From Nocardia sp. MH4 (GTDB taxonomy: Bacteria > Actinomycetota > Actinomycetes > Mycobacteriales > Mycobacteriaceae), in assembly GCF_019266065.1 (NCBI RefSeq), contig NZ_LPNR01000095.1, positions 1 to 64,000 of the forward strand: a stretch of DNA of 64,000 nt. Direction: 5' to 3'. Made by a program: the position numbers and the translations under genes. Positions within the stretch are counted from its first letter, which is position 1. Each line of letters starts with the position of its first letter. The notes under the pieces are model-generated. The model ran no database searches. It was not told the DNA's origin and saw only the letters and a program-made list of their open reading frames with translations. Of this stretch, positions 15,556 through 23,754 are shown in pieces.

Positions 15556-16647
15556 ATGTCCACACTGCAGGTGACGGCCGAACAACTGATCGTCCACGCG
15601 CATCCGAACGCCGACCGGCTCGAGCTGGCCCAGGTCGGCCTGTACCGGGCCGTCGTGGCCAAGGGTCAGTTCACGACCGGCGCGCACGCGATCTACATCC
15701 CGGAGCAGGCCGTACTGCCCGAGGCGCTCGTCGCCGAGCTCGGGCTGACCGGCAAACTGGCGGGGCCGCAGCGCAATCGGGTGAAGGCGGTGCGACTGCG
15801 GGGCGAGGTGTCGCAGGGCATCGTGTGCACGCCGGCGGCGCTCGCGGGTCTCGATCTGGCGGCGGCCGCCGTGGCGGGCACCGACTTCGCCGACGCGCTG
15901 GGGATCACCAAGTGGGTGCCGCCGGTACCGGTCTCGATGGACGGTCAGGTCGAGGCGGCGCCGGAGCTGCTGCGGTGGATCGATGTCGAGAACATCAAGC
16001 GGTTCCCCACCATCTTCACCGCGGGGGAACCGGTGGTGGCCACGGAGAAGATCCACGGCACCGCGTGCCTGCTCACGTTCGTGCGGGCCGAGGACCGGAT
16101 CCTGGTGTCTTCCAAGGGCGTCGGCGGGAAGTCGCTGTCGCTCACGCCGTCCGAGGGCAACCTGTACTGGCGGGCGATCCGCGCGCACGGCCTCGACGAG
16201 GCCGCCAGGAAGCTGGCGATCGCGCTCGACGCCGACCGGGTCGGGCTGTTCGGCGAGGTCTACGGCGCGGGCGTGCAGGACCTGCACTACGGCGCCTCGG
16301 CCGCGCACGACGGCTCGCTGGGCTACGGGTTGTTCGATGTCGCGGTGGAGCGGGGCGGCGAGCCGGTCCGCTGGCTCGACCATTACGAGATCGGCACGCT
16401 GCTGGGCGAACTCGGGCTCACCGTGCCACGGGTGCCGGTCCTCTACGAAGGCCCCTACGACGCGGCGACGCTGCTCGCGCTCGCCGAGGGCAGCGAGACC
16501 GTCAGCGGTCTGGGCGCCAACATCCGGGAGGGCTTGGTGGTCCGGCCCGCGACCGAGCGGCAGTCGCCGGTGCTCGGCGGGCGGGCGATCGGCAAGATCG
16601 TCTCCGACGCGTACCTGCTGCGCGACGGTGGCACCGAATTCGAGTGA
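15556..16647 (+). CDS. ATP-dependent RNA ligase of the Deinococcus Rnl5/DRB0094 type
   Basis: A 363-aa ligase expected to seal 3'-OH/5'-phosphate nicks in RNA through ligase-AMP. The N-terminal ~115 residues form an OB-type domain with HPNADRLELAQVG, resembling tRNA-binding folds. The nucleotidyltransferase domain follows: motif I EKIHG with nucleophile Lys165, motif III-like LFGEVYG (231-237) and YGLFDV (257-262), motif IV EGLVVRP (325-331) and a motif V candidate IGKIVS with Lys347. The ATG has a GAGGGGG ribosome site. It stands alone between cobG and a perfect bidirectional terminator. In vivo substrate is unknown; RNA repair is inferred from family. Confidence 0.88.
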   Translation: MSTLQVTAEQLIVHAHPNADRLELAQVGLYRAVVAKGQFTTGAHAIYIPEQAVLPEALVAELGLTGKLAGPQRNRVKAVRLRGEVSQGIVCTPAALAGLDLAAAAVAGTDFADALGITKWVPPVPVSMDGQVEAAPELLRWIDVENIKRFPTIFTAGEPVVATEKIHGTACLLTFVRAEDRILVSSKGVGGKSLSLTPSEGNLYWRAIRAHGLDEAARKLAIALDADRVGLFGEVYGAGVQDLHYGASAAHDGSLGYGLFDVAVERGGEPVRWLDHYEIGTLLGELGLTVPRVPVLYEGPYDAATLLALAEGSETVSGLGANIREGLVVRPATERQSPVLGGRAIGKIVSDAYLLRDGGTEFE

Positions 16648-16659
16648 TCACCAGCGCCG

Positions 16660-16697
16660 TCCGTGCGCCGGTGCGGCGATCCGCACCGGCGCACGGA
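16660..16697. terminator. Perfect bidirectional hairpin terminator between the RNA ligase gene and ltrA
   Basis: TCCGTGCGCCGGTGCGG (16660-16676) and CCGCACCGGCGCACGGA (16681-16697) are perfect 17-base arms around a CGAT loop. It lies between two convergent genes, 13 bases after the ligase stop and 5 bases before the ltrA stop. It lacks a strong U-tract, as is common in actinobacteria. Confidence 0.75.
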
Positions 16698-16701
16698 GGC
16701 G

Positions 16702-17898
16702 CTACGCGCGAATCGGGCGACGCGCGCGCACAGTCTCCGACACCACCGCCCCCGTCAGCGTGACCATCACCCCGACCACCAGCCACATTCCGCCGAGGTG
16801 CGGTGCGGCCCAGGCCAGCACCAGCGCGGCCAGCAGGCACGGCAGCGGCCAGCGCAGCAACCAGCGGGGGCCCGCGCTGGCGAGCCCGCCCAGACCGCAG
16901 ACGAGGAAGAACGCCGCGGCGCCGCCGCAGAGGACCCAGCCGATGCCCGCGGGCAGGTGCCCGGACGGATGCGCGGCCACCAGCCCGAGCCCGGCCGCGA
17001 CGGTGGCCACCGCCACGCTCAGCGCGCAGTGGGTGGCCATCACCCGATGCCGGGTCACGTCGATGGTGGCGGTCGAGGCGTCCATCATCCGCGGCACGAA
17101 CCCGTAGTGCAGCGTCAGGCCCCACATGCCGAGCAGGCACAGAAAGGCGCAGACCCCGATCACCACGACCGGCACGGTCCACTCCTCCACCGCCACCGCC
17201 GCGATCACCGAGATCACGCCCTCACCGAGCACGATGATCAGGTATTGACCGAGGCGCTCGCCCAGATGCCCCGGATCCGCGTGCAGCATCTGCAGGCGCG
17301 GCAACCGACGACGCGGCGGCCGGGGCGCGCCCGGACGACGACGGCGCACTCGGGCGCGCACCCGTCGCTGCGTCTCGAGCATCAAGCGTTCGGCGTCGAC
17401 GGTGAACATCACCCACAGGTCGATCGCGAGGCCGACACCCCACAGCCCGAACTTCCACGGCGCGGGCACCCACAGCGAGATCACCCACGGCAGCGTCCCT
17501 GAGCCGATCTGCGCGATCGGCCAGTCCACCACCACCTGGCCGCGTCCCCACTCCGAGGACGACGCGATCCGGACCAACACGTAGATCGCGGCGAAGACGT
17601 TCGCGCGCTGGTCGGGCATCCCGTCGACCGAGGCCATCATCACGCACAGGCCGAACATGCAACCGAACACCAGCGCGGTGCGCGCCTGCTCGCCCGCGAC
17701 GTTGCTGTACACGGTGACACAGGCCCACACCACCCAGAACGCGAGCGAGAGCAGCACGTACAGGCCGAACTCGCTCAGCGAGGGACCCCGGTGCAGCAGG
17801 TGCGTGAGCTGGCCGATCCCCGCGACGGCGACGAGATCGAAGAACAGTTCGGTCCAGCTGGCGCGCCGTTCCGCCGCGGTCTCCTCCGGGTGTGCCAC
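16702..17898 (-). CDS. Low temperature requirement protein A (LtrA) family membrane protein
   Basis: A 398-aa polytopic membrane protein starting with GTG at 17898. The N-terminal 'ASWTELFFDLVAVAGIGQLTHLL' is the LtrA family signature; the conserved 'GERLGQYLIIVLGEGVISVI' helix follows in the middle. About ten to eleven hydrophobic segments are visible. A basic, Arg/Pro-rich cytoplasmic loop interrupts the two halves near residues 185-205. The family was named after a Listeria cold-growth gene, but its molecular role is unknown. It follows the hydrolase gene on the same strand by 36 bases and may be co-transcribed. Confidence 0.85.
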   Translation of the reverse strand: MAHPEETAAERRASWTELFFDLVAVAGIGQLTHLLHRGPSLSEFGLYVLLSLAFWVVWACVTVYSNVAGEQARTALVFGCMFGLCVMMASVDGMPDQRANVFAAIYVLVRIASSSEWGRGQVVVDWPIAQIGSGTLPWVISLWVPAPWKFGLWGVGLAIDLWVMFTVDAERLMLETQRRVRARVRRRRPGAPRPPRRRLPRLQMLHADPGHLGERLGQYLIIVLGEGVISVIAAVAVEEWTVPVVVIGVCAFLCLLGMWGLTLHYGFVPRMMDASTATIDVTRHRVMATHCALSVAVATVAAGLGLVAAHPSGHLPAGIGWVLCGGAAAFFLVCGLGGLASAGPRWLLRWPLPCLLAALVLAWAAPHLGGMWLVVGVMVTLTGAVVSETVRARRPIRA

Positions 17899-17934
17899 CC
17901 GGACAGTATGTGGCCGGTGCGCGCCCGGTCCCGG

Positions 17935-18819
17935 CTACCCGGCGGTCGTGTCGCGGCGGGTGTGCAGCTCCAGCACACAGCACTTCACGCCGCCGCCGCC
18001 CTTGCGCAGTTCGGACATGTCGACCGGCACCGGCGTGAAACCGCGCTCCTGGAGGGCCGCGATGAGACCGGTCGCGCCCGGGTCGAGGAAGACGTGGTGA
18101 CCGTCGCTGACACCGTTGAGGCCGAACGAGAGCGCGTCGTTCTCCTCGGCCAGGATCGCGTCCGGGTAGAGCGCGGCCAGCACGTCGCGGGCGGCCGGAC
18201 CGAACGCGCCCGGGTAGTAGGCGATGGTCGAGTCGTCGAGCACCATCAGCGCGGTGTCGAGGTGATAGAAGCGCGGATCGATGAGTTCCAGCGATACCAC
18301 CGGCAACTCGAAGTACCGCTCGACCTCGGCGTGCGCGGACAGCGAGCAGCGGAAGCCGACCCCGGCCAGGATCCGCCGGCCGGCGAAGGCGAAATCGCCC
18401 TCGCCCTCGTTGGTCTCGGCCGCGGGCGCGAGCGCGCGCAGTTCCCTGGCCGCGAACCAGCGGTGGAACGCCGGGCCCTCGGCCGCCCGTTCGGAGTGGG
18501 CGAAGCGGGCCGAGAGCGCGTGCCCGCCGATCACGATCCCGCTGTTGGCGGCGAACACCATGTCGGGCAGGCCGGGCTCGCCGGGCACGGTCTCCACGGT
18601 GTGCCCGTGGTCCTCGAGCACCGCCCGCAGGATCTCCCACTGGGCCAGGGCGCGGGCGCGGTCCACGGGCGCGGCGGGATCCATCCACGGATTGATCGCG
18701 TAGGCGACCGCGAAGTGGTCGGGCCTGCACATGACATAGCGGCGCGGGGTGGCGACCCGCGCGGGCGCCGGGGCGACCCGCGCGGACGGGGTGGCGCGAA
18801 GAGGGGCTGCGGCGGTCAT
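17935..18819 (-). CDS. Dimethylargininase/arginine deiminase-family hydrolase (Rv2323c-like)
   Basis: A 294-aa guanidine-modifying enzyme of the DDAH/ADI superfamily. Visible landmarks are 'MCRPDHFAVAYAINPWM' at the start of the fold, DMVFAANSGIV (substrate Asp), EGEGDFAF, 'RFYHLDTAL' with the active-site His, and the catalytic Cys near the end in GGGGVKCCVLELH. The ATG at 18819 follows a GGGAG site; an upstream in-frame ATG would overlap the divergent regulator region. M. tuberculosis Rv2323c has the same partner arrangement with a divergent AsnC regulator (Rv2324). Methylarginine versus arginine as substrate is unresolved. Confidence 0.82.
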   Translation of the reverse strand: MTAAAPLRATPSARVAPAPARVATPRRYVMCRPDHFAVAYAINPWMDPAAPVDRARALAQWEILRAVLEDHGHTVETVPGEPGLPDMVFAANSGIVIGGHALSARFAHSERAAEGPAFHRWFAARELRALAPAAETNEGEGDFAFAGRRILAGVGFRCSLSAHAEVERYFELPVVSLELIDPRFYHLDTALMVLDDSTIAYYPGAFGPAARDVLAALYPDAILAEENDALSFGLNGVSDGHHVFLDPGATGLIAALQERGFTPVPVDMSELRKGGGGVKCCVLELHTRRDTTAG

Positions 18820-18956
18820 CAGGACTCCCGGTGGCTGCGCGGATCGATAGTTCCTACGAAGGTAAATGTGCGCGCGTTGCACGGGGAACACCGATTCGTT
18901 GCGCATTTCGATGCCAGAATGGAGAAATCTTGTGTTTCGCCGGGCGAAGGAGTGAC

Positions 18957-19394
18957 GTGGACGATATCGATCGGCGCATCCTGTCGGTGCTGCTCACCCA
19001 CGCGCGCGCCTCGTTCCAGGAGATCGGCGCGGTGGTCGGGCTGTCGGCCCCGGCGGTGAAGCGGCGGGTGGACAAGATGGTCGCCAGCGGGCAGATCACC
19101 GGGTTCACCGCGCAGGTGAATCCGGCCGCGCTGGGCTGGACGACCGAGGCGTACGTGGAGGTCTACTACCGCGACAACATCTCCCCCGCCGAGCTGCGCC
19201 GCACCCTGGAACCGATACCGCAGGTCGTCGGGGTGTGGACGATCGCGGGCGAGGCCGACGCGCTGGTGCACGTGATGGCCACCGACATGGCCGAGATCGA
19301 GGTGACGGTCGAGCGGATCAGGGAGAACGCGCGCGTCGGCCGCACCCGCAGCTCGCTGGTGATGTCCCGCATCCTCGAGCGGCCGCGCACCTGA
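18957..19394 (+). CDS. Lrp/AsnC-family transcriptional regulator
   Basis: A 145-aa regulator starting at GTG 18957 behind GAAGGAG. Residues ~1-50 form the winged helix ('DDIDRRILSVLLTHARAS', 'LSAPAVKRRVDKM') and ~65-140 the RAM ligand-binding domain ('GVWTIAGEADALVHVMATD'). It is divergent from the hydrolase gene with a 137-base intergenic region, so amino-acid-dependent control of that gene is likely. The Rv2323c/Rv2324 pair has the same layout. A GTGCGCGCGTTGCAC inverted repeat at 18868-18882 is a candidate site, unproven. Confidence 0.9.
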   Translation: MDDIDRRILSVLLTHARASFQEIGAVVGLSAPAVKRRVDKMVASGQITGFTAQVNPAALGWTTEAYVEVYYRDNISPAELRRTLEPIPQVVGVWTIAGEADALVHVMATDMAEIEVTVERIRENARVGRTRSSLVMSRILERPRT

Positions 19395-19429
19395 AGCACC
19401 GCGACGGAAAGGCGGTCGGACACAGGTTC

Positions 19430-19435
19430 TAGGGT
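19430..19435 (+). promoter_or_regulatory. -10 element of a leaderless cobH promoter
   Basis: TAGGGT (TANNNT) is followed by exactly seven bases and then the cobH ATG, so transcription should begin at the A of the start codon. No Shine-Dalgarno sequence is present. Confidence 0.5.
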
Positions 19436-19442
19436 TGTCCGC

Positions 19443-20078
19443 ATGTCCGATGTGCGTACCAGCTACCTCACCGACGGGGCCGAGATCTATCGGCGCTCGT
19501 TCGCGACGATCCGCGCCGAAGCCGACCTGGCCGGTTTCCCCGCCGATGTCGAGCGGGTCGCGGTGCGCATGATCCACGGCTGCGGGCAGGTCGATCTGGC
19601 CGCCGACATCGCCTACTCGCCCGGCGTGGTCGCCGCCGCGCGCGCCGCGCTGCACGCGGGCAAGCCGATCATCTGCGACGCGAACATGGTCGCCTCGGGC
19701 GTCACCCGCAAGCGCCTGCCCGCCGACAACGCGGTGCTGTGCAACCTCACCGACCCACGGGTGCCCGCGCTCGCCGCCGAGCTGGGCAACACCCGGTCGG
19801 TGGCCGCGCTGGAACTGCTGCGCGATCAGCTCGACGGCGCCGTGGTCGCCATCGGCAACGCCCCCACCGCGCTGTTCCACCTGCTCGACATGCTCGACGC
19901 GGGCGCGCCGACGCCCGCCGCGATCATCGGCATCCCGGTCGGCTTCATCGGCGCCGCCGAATCCAAGCAGGCGCTCATCGACTTCGGCGGGATCGAATAC
20001 CTCACCGTACGTGGCCGTCGCGGTGGCAGCGCGATCACCGCCTCGGCCCTCAACGCGATCGCGAGCGAACAGGAATGA
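19443..20078 (+). CDS. cobH: Precorrin-8X methylmutase CobH
   Basis: A 211-aa enzyme that rearranges precorrin-8X to hydrogenobyrinate by moving the C11 methyl to C12. The core [15 protein letters not shown] carries the catalytic His (about residue 43), and '[20 protein letters not shown]' and '[18 protein letters not shown]' are further family blocks. Length is typical. The gene has a leaderless-type promoter and ends in an ATGA overlap with cobIJ, which shows coupled translation. Confidence 0.97.
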   Translation: MSDVRTSYLTDGAEIYRRSFATIRAEADLAGFPADVERVAVRMIHGCGQVDLAADIAYSPGVVAAARAALHAGKPIICDANMVASGVTRKRLPADNAVLCNLTDPRVPALAAELGNTRSVAALELLRDQLDGAVVAIGNAPTALFHLLDMLDAGAPTPAAIIGIPVGFIGAAESKQALIDFGGIEYLTVRGRRGGSAITASALNAIASEQE

Positions 20079-21622
20079 GCGAGATCAGCACCGGCAAACT
20101 ATGGGGCATCGGCCTGGGCCCCGGCGATCCCGAACTGGTGACGGTGAAGGCGGCCCGCCTGATCACCGCCGCCGATGTGGTGGCCTTCCACAGCGCCCGG
20201 CACGGTCGCAGCATCTCGCGCGGGATCGCGGAGCCCTACCTGCGCCCGGGCCAGATCGAGGAGCACCTGGTCTACCCGGTGACCACCGAGACCACCGACC
20301 ATCCCGGCGGCTATCAGGGCGCGATCGACGAGTTCTACGAGCAGGCCGCCGCCCGGCTCGCCGTGCACCTGGCCGCCGGGCGCTCCGTGGCCCTGCTGGC
20401 CGCCGGTGACCCACTGTTCTACAGCTCCTACATGCACATGCATCGCCGGCTGGCCGACCGGTTCGAGGCCGAGATCGTTCCCGGCATCACCTCGGTCAGC
20501 GCGGCGTCGGCGGCGCTGGGCACCCCGCTTGTCGAAGGCGAGCAGGTGCTCACCGTGCTCCCGGGCACGATGCCGGTCGAGGAGCTCACCCGCCGGCTGC
20601 GCGATACCGACGCCGCCGCGATCATGAAGCTCGGCCGCACCTATCCCGGTGTGCGCCAGGCACTGTCGGACTCCGGCCGACTCGACGACGCCTACTACGT
20701 GGAGCGGGCCAGCAGCACCCGCGAACGGGTGATGGCCGCCGCCGACGTCGACGCGGCCGACGTGCCCTACTTCGCGATCACCCTGGTGCCCGGTCCGGCA
20801 CCGACGACGCCGATCGTCGCCCGCGACAAGGCCGCGCGCGCCACCGAGGCCACCCCGGCCGCTCCCGCGACGGCGGGCGAGGTCGTCGTGGTCGGGCTCG
20901 GCCCCGGCGACACCGCGTGGACGACACCGGAGGTCACCACCGCACTGGCCGAAGCGACCGACCTCGTCGGCTACACCACCTACATCGACCGCGTGCCCGT
21001 GCGGCCGGGTCAGCGCAGGCACGCCAGCGACAACAAGGTCGAATCCGAACGGGCCGCCATGGCGCTGGATCTGGCCAAGCGGGGCGCCAGGGTCGCGGTC
21101 GTGTCCTCGGGCGATCCCGGGGTGTTCGCGATGGCCGCCGCGGTCCTCGAGGTGTCGGCCGAGCCGCAGTTCGAGCAGGTGCCGGTGCGGGTCCTGCCCG
21201 GCCTGACCGCGGCCAATGCCGTCGCGAGCCGGGTGGGCGCGCCGCTCGGGCACGACTACGCGATGATCTCGCTCTCCGATCGCCTCAAGCCGTGGGACGT
21301 TGTCGCCCAGCGTCTTTCGGCCGTCGCGGCCGCCGATATGGCGATCGCCATCTACAACCCGGCCTCCTCGCAACGCCGCTGGCAGGTGGGCGCCATGCGC
21401 GATGTGCTGCTGGCGCACCGGGCGCCGGAGACGCCGGTGGTGCTCGGGCGCGATGTCGGCGGGCCGACCGAATCGGTCCGGGTGATCACCCTCGGCGAGC
21501 TCGATCCCGACGAGGTCGACATGCGGACGCTGCTGATCATCGGCTCGTCGACCACCGCCGCGTTCCAGACCAGGGAGGGCACCCGCGTGTTCACCTCCCG
21601 GCGCTACGGCACGACCGTCTAG
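20075..21622 (+). CDS. cobIJ: Bifunctional precorrin-2 C20- / precorrin-3B C17-methyltransferase CobIJ
   Basis: A 515-aa fusion of two SAM-dependent tetrapyrrole methylases. Residues ~1-250 are CobI ([16 protein letters not shown], then [12 protein letters not shown]), which methylates C20 of precorrin-2. After an Ala/Thr/Pro linker (~255-270) the CobJ half follows ([22 protein letters not shown], '[13 protein letters not shown]'), which methylates C17 with ring contraction. The same fusion is known in mycobacteria. The ATG at 20075 overlaps the cobH stop. No cobM follows in this orientation. Confidence 0.96.
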   Translation: MSEISTGKLWGIGLGPGDPELVTVKAARLITAADVVAFHSARHGRSISRGIAEPYLRPGQIEEHLVYPVTTETTDHPGGYQGAIDEFYEQAAARLAVHLAAGRSVALLAAGDPLFYSSYMHMHRRLADRFEAEIVPGITSVSAASAALGTPLVEGEQVLTVLPGTMPVEELTRRLRDTDAAAIMKLGRTYPGVRQALSDSGRLDDAYYVERASSTRERVMAAADVDAADVPYFAITLVPGPAPTTPIVARDKAARATEATPAAPATAGEVVVVGLGPGDTAWTTPEVTTALAEATDLVGYTTYIDRVPVRPGQRRHASDNKVESERAAMALDLAKRGARVAVVSSGDPGVFAMAAAVLEVSAEPQFEQVPVRVLPGLTAANAVASRVGAPLGHDYAMISLSDRLKPWDVVAQRLSAVAAADMAIAIYNPASSQRRWQVGAMRDVLLAHRAPETPVVLGRDVGGPTESVRVITLGELDPDEVDMRTLLIIGSSTTAAFQTREGTRVFTSRRYGTTV

Positions 21623-21787
21623 CACGGCCGCCCGCCACGAGGACACCCGCGAGGTCAGCCGGATCCCGGGTGTGCGGTGGCACACTGGGGTGCGGCGGGC
21701 CCGTCCCGCCATGGCACAAGCGTGACATCTCGTTTCCTGGTTCGATTCCCCAACGCGTCCTCGCGGACGATGAAAGGACTCACCACG

Positions 21788-22309
21788 ATGAGAGTTCAGC
21801 ACCACGCACGTCGCACCACTTCCTTACGCCACGCGGTGGCGACCGGACTGACCGCAGTGGTACTGGCCGCGCCGGTCGCGGCCCTGGTCGTCCCCGCCAT
21901 CGCGTCGGCACAGCCCGCACCACCGCCTCCCAGCGCACCCGCGACACCCGGCGCCCCCGCGACACCGGGCGAATCCGCGGCACCGGGTGAATCCTCGGCT
22001 CCCGGGGTATCGGGAGCGCCCGCGGCCCCTGCTGCGCCCGCCTCGCCCGGTCTGCCCGGCGCGCCCGCGGCACCGATCGCGGAGTCGCTCACGCTGGCGG
22101 TCACGAACGCCGACGGGGCCGGTTTCGCGGTCACCGTCGACGCGGCGGCGCCCGTCGACACCCTGAAGGTGCTCGTCGAGGAGCAGACCGGCATCCCCGT
22201 GGAGCAGCAGCGACTGCTGGTCGACGGTGACGTCGAGCTCGTCGACGGCACCTCGCTCGCGCAGTACCAGCTCGGCGACGGCGACACCGTCACCCTCGCC
22301 TCGCGCTGA
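21788..22309 (+). CDS. Secreted protein with a C-terminal ubiquitin-like domain
   Basis: A 173-aa protein with an AAAGGA ribosome site 9 bases before the ATG; an ATG six codons earlier lies upstream of that site. Residues ~1-41 are a signal peptide with an Arg-rich N-region, a hydrophobic core and a likely cut after AIASA. Residues ~42-98 are a Pro/Ala/Gly linker with collagen-like GxPxTPG steps. The last ~75 residues align along their whole length with ubiquitin: TGIPVEQQRLLVDG matches ubiquitin EGIPPDQQRLIFAG, and LVDGTSLAQYQLGDGDTVTL matches [20 protein letters not shown]. It stops at SR and lacks the Gly-Gly tail, so conjugation is unlikely. Function unknown. Confidence 0.8.
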   Translation: MRVQHHARRTTSLRHAVATGLTAVVLAAPVAALVVPAIASAQPAPPPPSAPATPGAPATPGESAAPGESSAPGVSGAPAAPAAPASPGLPGAPAAPIAESLTLAVTNADGAGFAVTVDAAAPVDTLKVLVEEQTGIPVEQQRLLVDGDVELVDGTSLAQYQLGDGDTVTLASR

Positions 22310-22318
22310 TCGAGCCGC

Positions 22319-22359
22319 GCGGCGGTGACCCGCACGACGGTCGACCGGGTCACCGCCGC
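22319..22359 (+). terminator. Hairpin terminator after the ubiquitin-like gene
   Basis: GCGGCGGTGACCCG (22319-22332) and CGGGTCACCGCCGC (22346-22359) are perfect 14-base arms around a 13-base loop, starting 9 bases after the stop codon. Confidence 0.65.
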
Positions 22360-22414
22360 ACCGGCGAACACACCGCAACACCTGCGGTCTTGGTGGACAG
22401 CGCACCCAGGCGTA

Positions 22415-22433
22415 ACATTCCACTTAGGAATGT
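22415..22433. promoter_or_regulatory. Palindromic operator upstream of the PadR gene
   Basis: ACATTCC-ACTTA-GGAATGT has perfect 7-base arms. It lies 20 bases before the TTG start and so overlaps the promoter or leader; self-repression by the PadR protein is the simplest reading. Confidence 0.55.
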
Positions 22434-22453
22434 CGTTCGAAGGGAGTTGACCG

Positions 22454-22996
22454 TTGACCGATACCGCGACTCGACGCCGCCCGCTGAACTCCACCGCGGC
22501 CTCGCTACTGGGGTTCCTGCACGAAGGCCCGATGTCGGGCTGGGACCTCGCGACCCAGGCCCAGCAACGGATCGGCGACTTCTGGACGATCACCCAGAGT
22601 CAGGTCTACCGCGAGCTGACCACCATGGACGCCGCCGGCCTGGTGACCAAGGGCGAACGCGGCGCCAGGGAACGCACGCCCTACCGGATCACCGACACCG
22701 GCCGCGAGGCCTTCGCCGAATGGATCGCCCGCGATCCCGGCGCCGAGACGATCCGGGTGCCGCTGCTGCTCACGCTGTCCTTCGGCGAACATCTCGAGCC
22801 GGCGCATCGCGATCGGATCATCGCCGCCAACAAGAACATCCACCAGGATCGGCTCGACCGCTACCTCGACGAGGACCCCACCGCGCTCGCCCCGCACCAG
22901 CGCGCCACCCTCGAATTCGGCATCGCCTACGAACGGGCGGTCCTGCACTGGTTCGACCAGCTCCCGCACATCTTCACCGGGCCGCGACCGCAGTGA
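22454..22996 (+). CDS. PadR-family transcriptional regulator
   Basis: A 180-aa regulator starting with TTG at 22454, 8 bases behind GAAGGGAG. The N-terminal winged helix runs ~17-95 (SLLGFLHEGPMSGWDLATQA, 'TQSQVYRELTTMDAAGLV', 'RTPYRITDTGREAFAEW'), and the C-terminal helical dimerisation part ~105-175. PadR proteins respond to phenolics or drugs and often control an adjacent transporter, but none is adjacent here. Its end lies 5 bases from the end of the convergent cobK. Confidence 0.88.
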   Translation: MTDTATRRRPLNSTAASLLGFLHEGPMSGWDLATQAQQRIGDFWTITQSQVYRELTTMDAAGLVTKGERGARERTPYRITDTGREAFAEWIARDPGAETIRVPLLLTLSFGEHLEPAHRDRIIAANKNIHQDRLDRYLDEDPTALAPHQRATLEFGIAYERAVLHWFDQLPHIFTGPRPQ

Positions 22997-23001
22997 GCGA
23001 C

Positions 23002-23754
23002 TCAGCGCACCCGAGGTGACGCGGCGTCGTGCAGCCAGTCCACGGCGGCGCCGACCTCTTCCACCGTCACCGCGCCCGCGGGCAGCGGCGGCCGGTCGAT
23101 CATCACCACCGGCAGGCCCGCCGTGCGGGCCGCGAAGATCTTCGCCTCGGTCTGCTCGCCACCGCTGTTCTTGGTGACCAGCACATCGATCCGGTGCCGG
23201 GACATCAGCACCAGTTCGTCGTCGAAGGTGAACGGCCCCCGGGCCAGCAGCAATTCGTAGCGCGGGGGCAGTGGTGCCGCGGGTGCGTCGATCGAGCGGA
23301 TGACGAACCGGTGCCGCCCGCAGCCGGCGAAGGCGCCGACGCCCTGCCTGCCGATGGTGAGCAGCACCTGTTCGCCGTGCTCGGCCAGCGCGGCGGCGGC
23401 CGACCTCAGATCGGGCACCCGCGTCCACAGGTCACCGCGACGCTGCACCCATTCGGGGCGCCGCAGGTGCAGCGCGGGGATGCCGAGATCGTCCGCCGCG
23501 GTCGCCGCATGCGAGCTGACCTGCGCCGCGAAGGGATGGGTCGCGTCCACGACGGCGTCGATCGCGTTCTCGCGTAGCCAGGTTCGGAGGCCCTCGACAC
23601 CACCGAACCCACCTATGCGCACCGGACCGACGGGCAACCGCGGCTGGGCGACCCGCCCGGCGAGGGAGGACACGATATCGAGTCCCCGTTCACCGGACGC
23701 GATCCGCGCCAGCTCCCGGGCCTCGCCCGTGCCGCCGAGGATCAGGACCCTCAG
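23002..23754 (-). CDS. cobK: Precorrin-6A reductase CobK, probably with a CTG start
   Basis: A 250-aa NADPH-dependent reductase of precorrin-6A. Reading back from the first GTG (at 23673, which would begin inside the fold) the frame continues LRVLILGGTGEARELARI, the expected N-terminal Rossmann motif, and no ATG, GTG or TTG occurs before it. The only reasonable initiation is CTG at 23754, whose bases overlap the TGA of a 26-codon ORF as CTGA, the same 4-base geometry used elsewhere in the window. Other blocks: SSLAGRV, IGGFGGVEGL, VDATHPFAAQ and LVTKNSGG. M. tuberculosis CobK has the same architecture. Identity is firm; the start codon is inferred. Confidence 0.92.
   Translation of the reverse strand: MRVLILGGTGEARELARIASGERGLDIVSSLAGRVAQPRLPVGPVRIGGFGGVEGLRTWLRENAIDAVVDATHPFAAQVSSHAATAADDLGIPALHLRRPEWVQRRGDLWTRVPDLRSAAAALAEHGEQVLLTIGRQGVGAFAGCGRHRFVIRSIDAPAAPLPPRYELLLARGPFTFDDELVLMSRHRIDVLVTKNSGGEQTEAKIFAARTAGLPVVMIDRPPLPAGAVTVEEVGAAVDWLHDAASPRVR

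Noticed and set aside
21735-21760. GGTTCGATTCC resembling a tRNA T-loop
   Set aside because: The flanking bases do not form a five-base-pair T stem and no acceptor, D or anticodon arms can be built around it. It lies in the leader of the ubiquitin-like gene.
21788-22309. Ubiquitin-like protein as a conjugatable tag linked to the Pup system
   Set aside because: It has a signal peptide, lacks a C-terminal Gly-Gly, and no E1, E2 or deconjugase-like genes are near; Pup itself is unrelated in fold.
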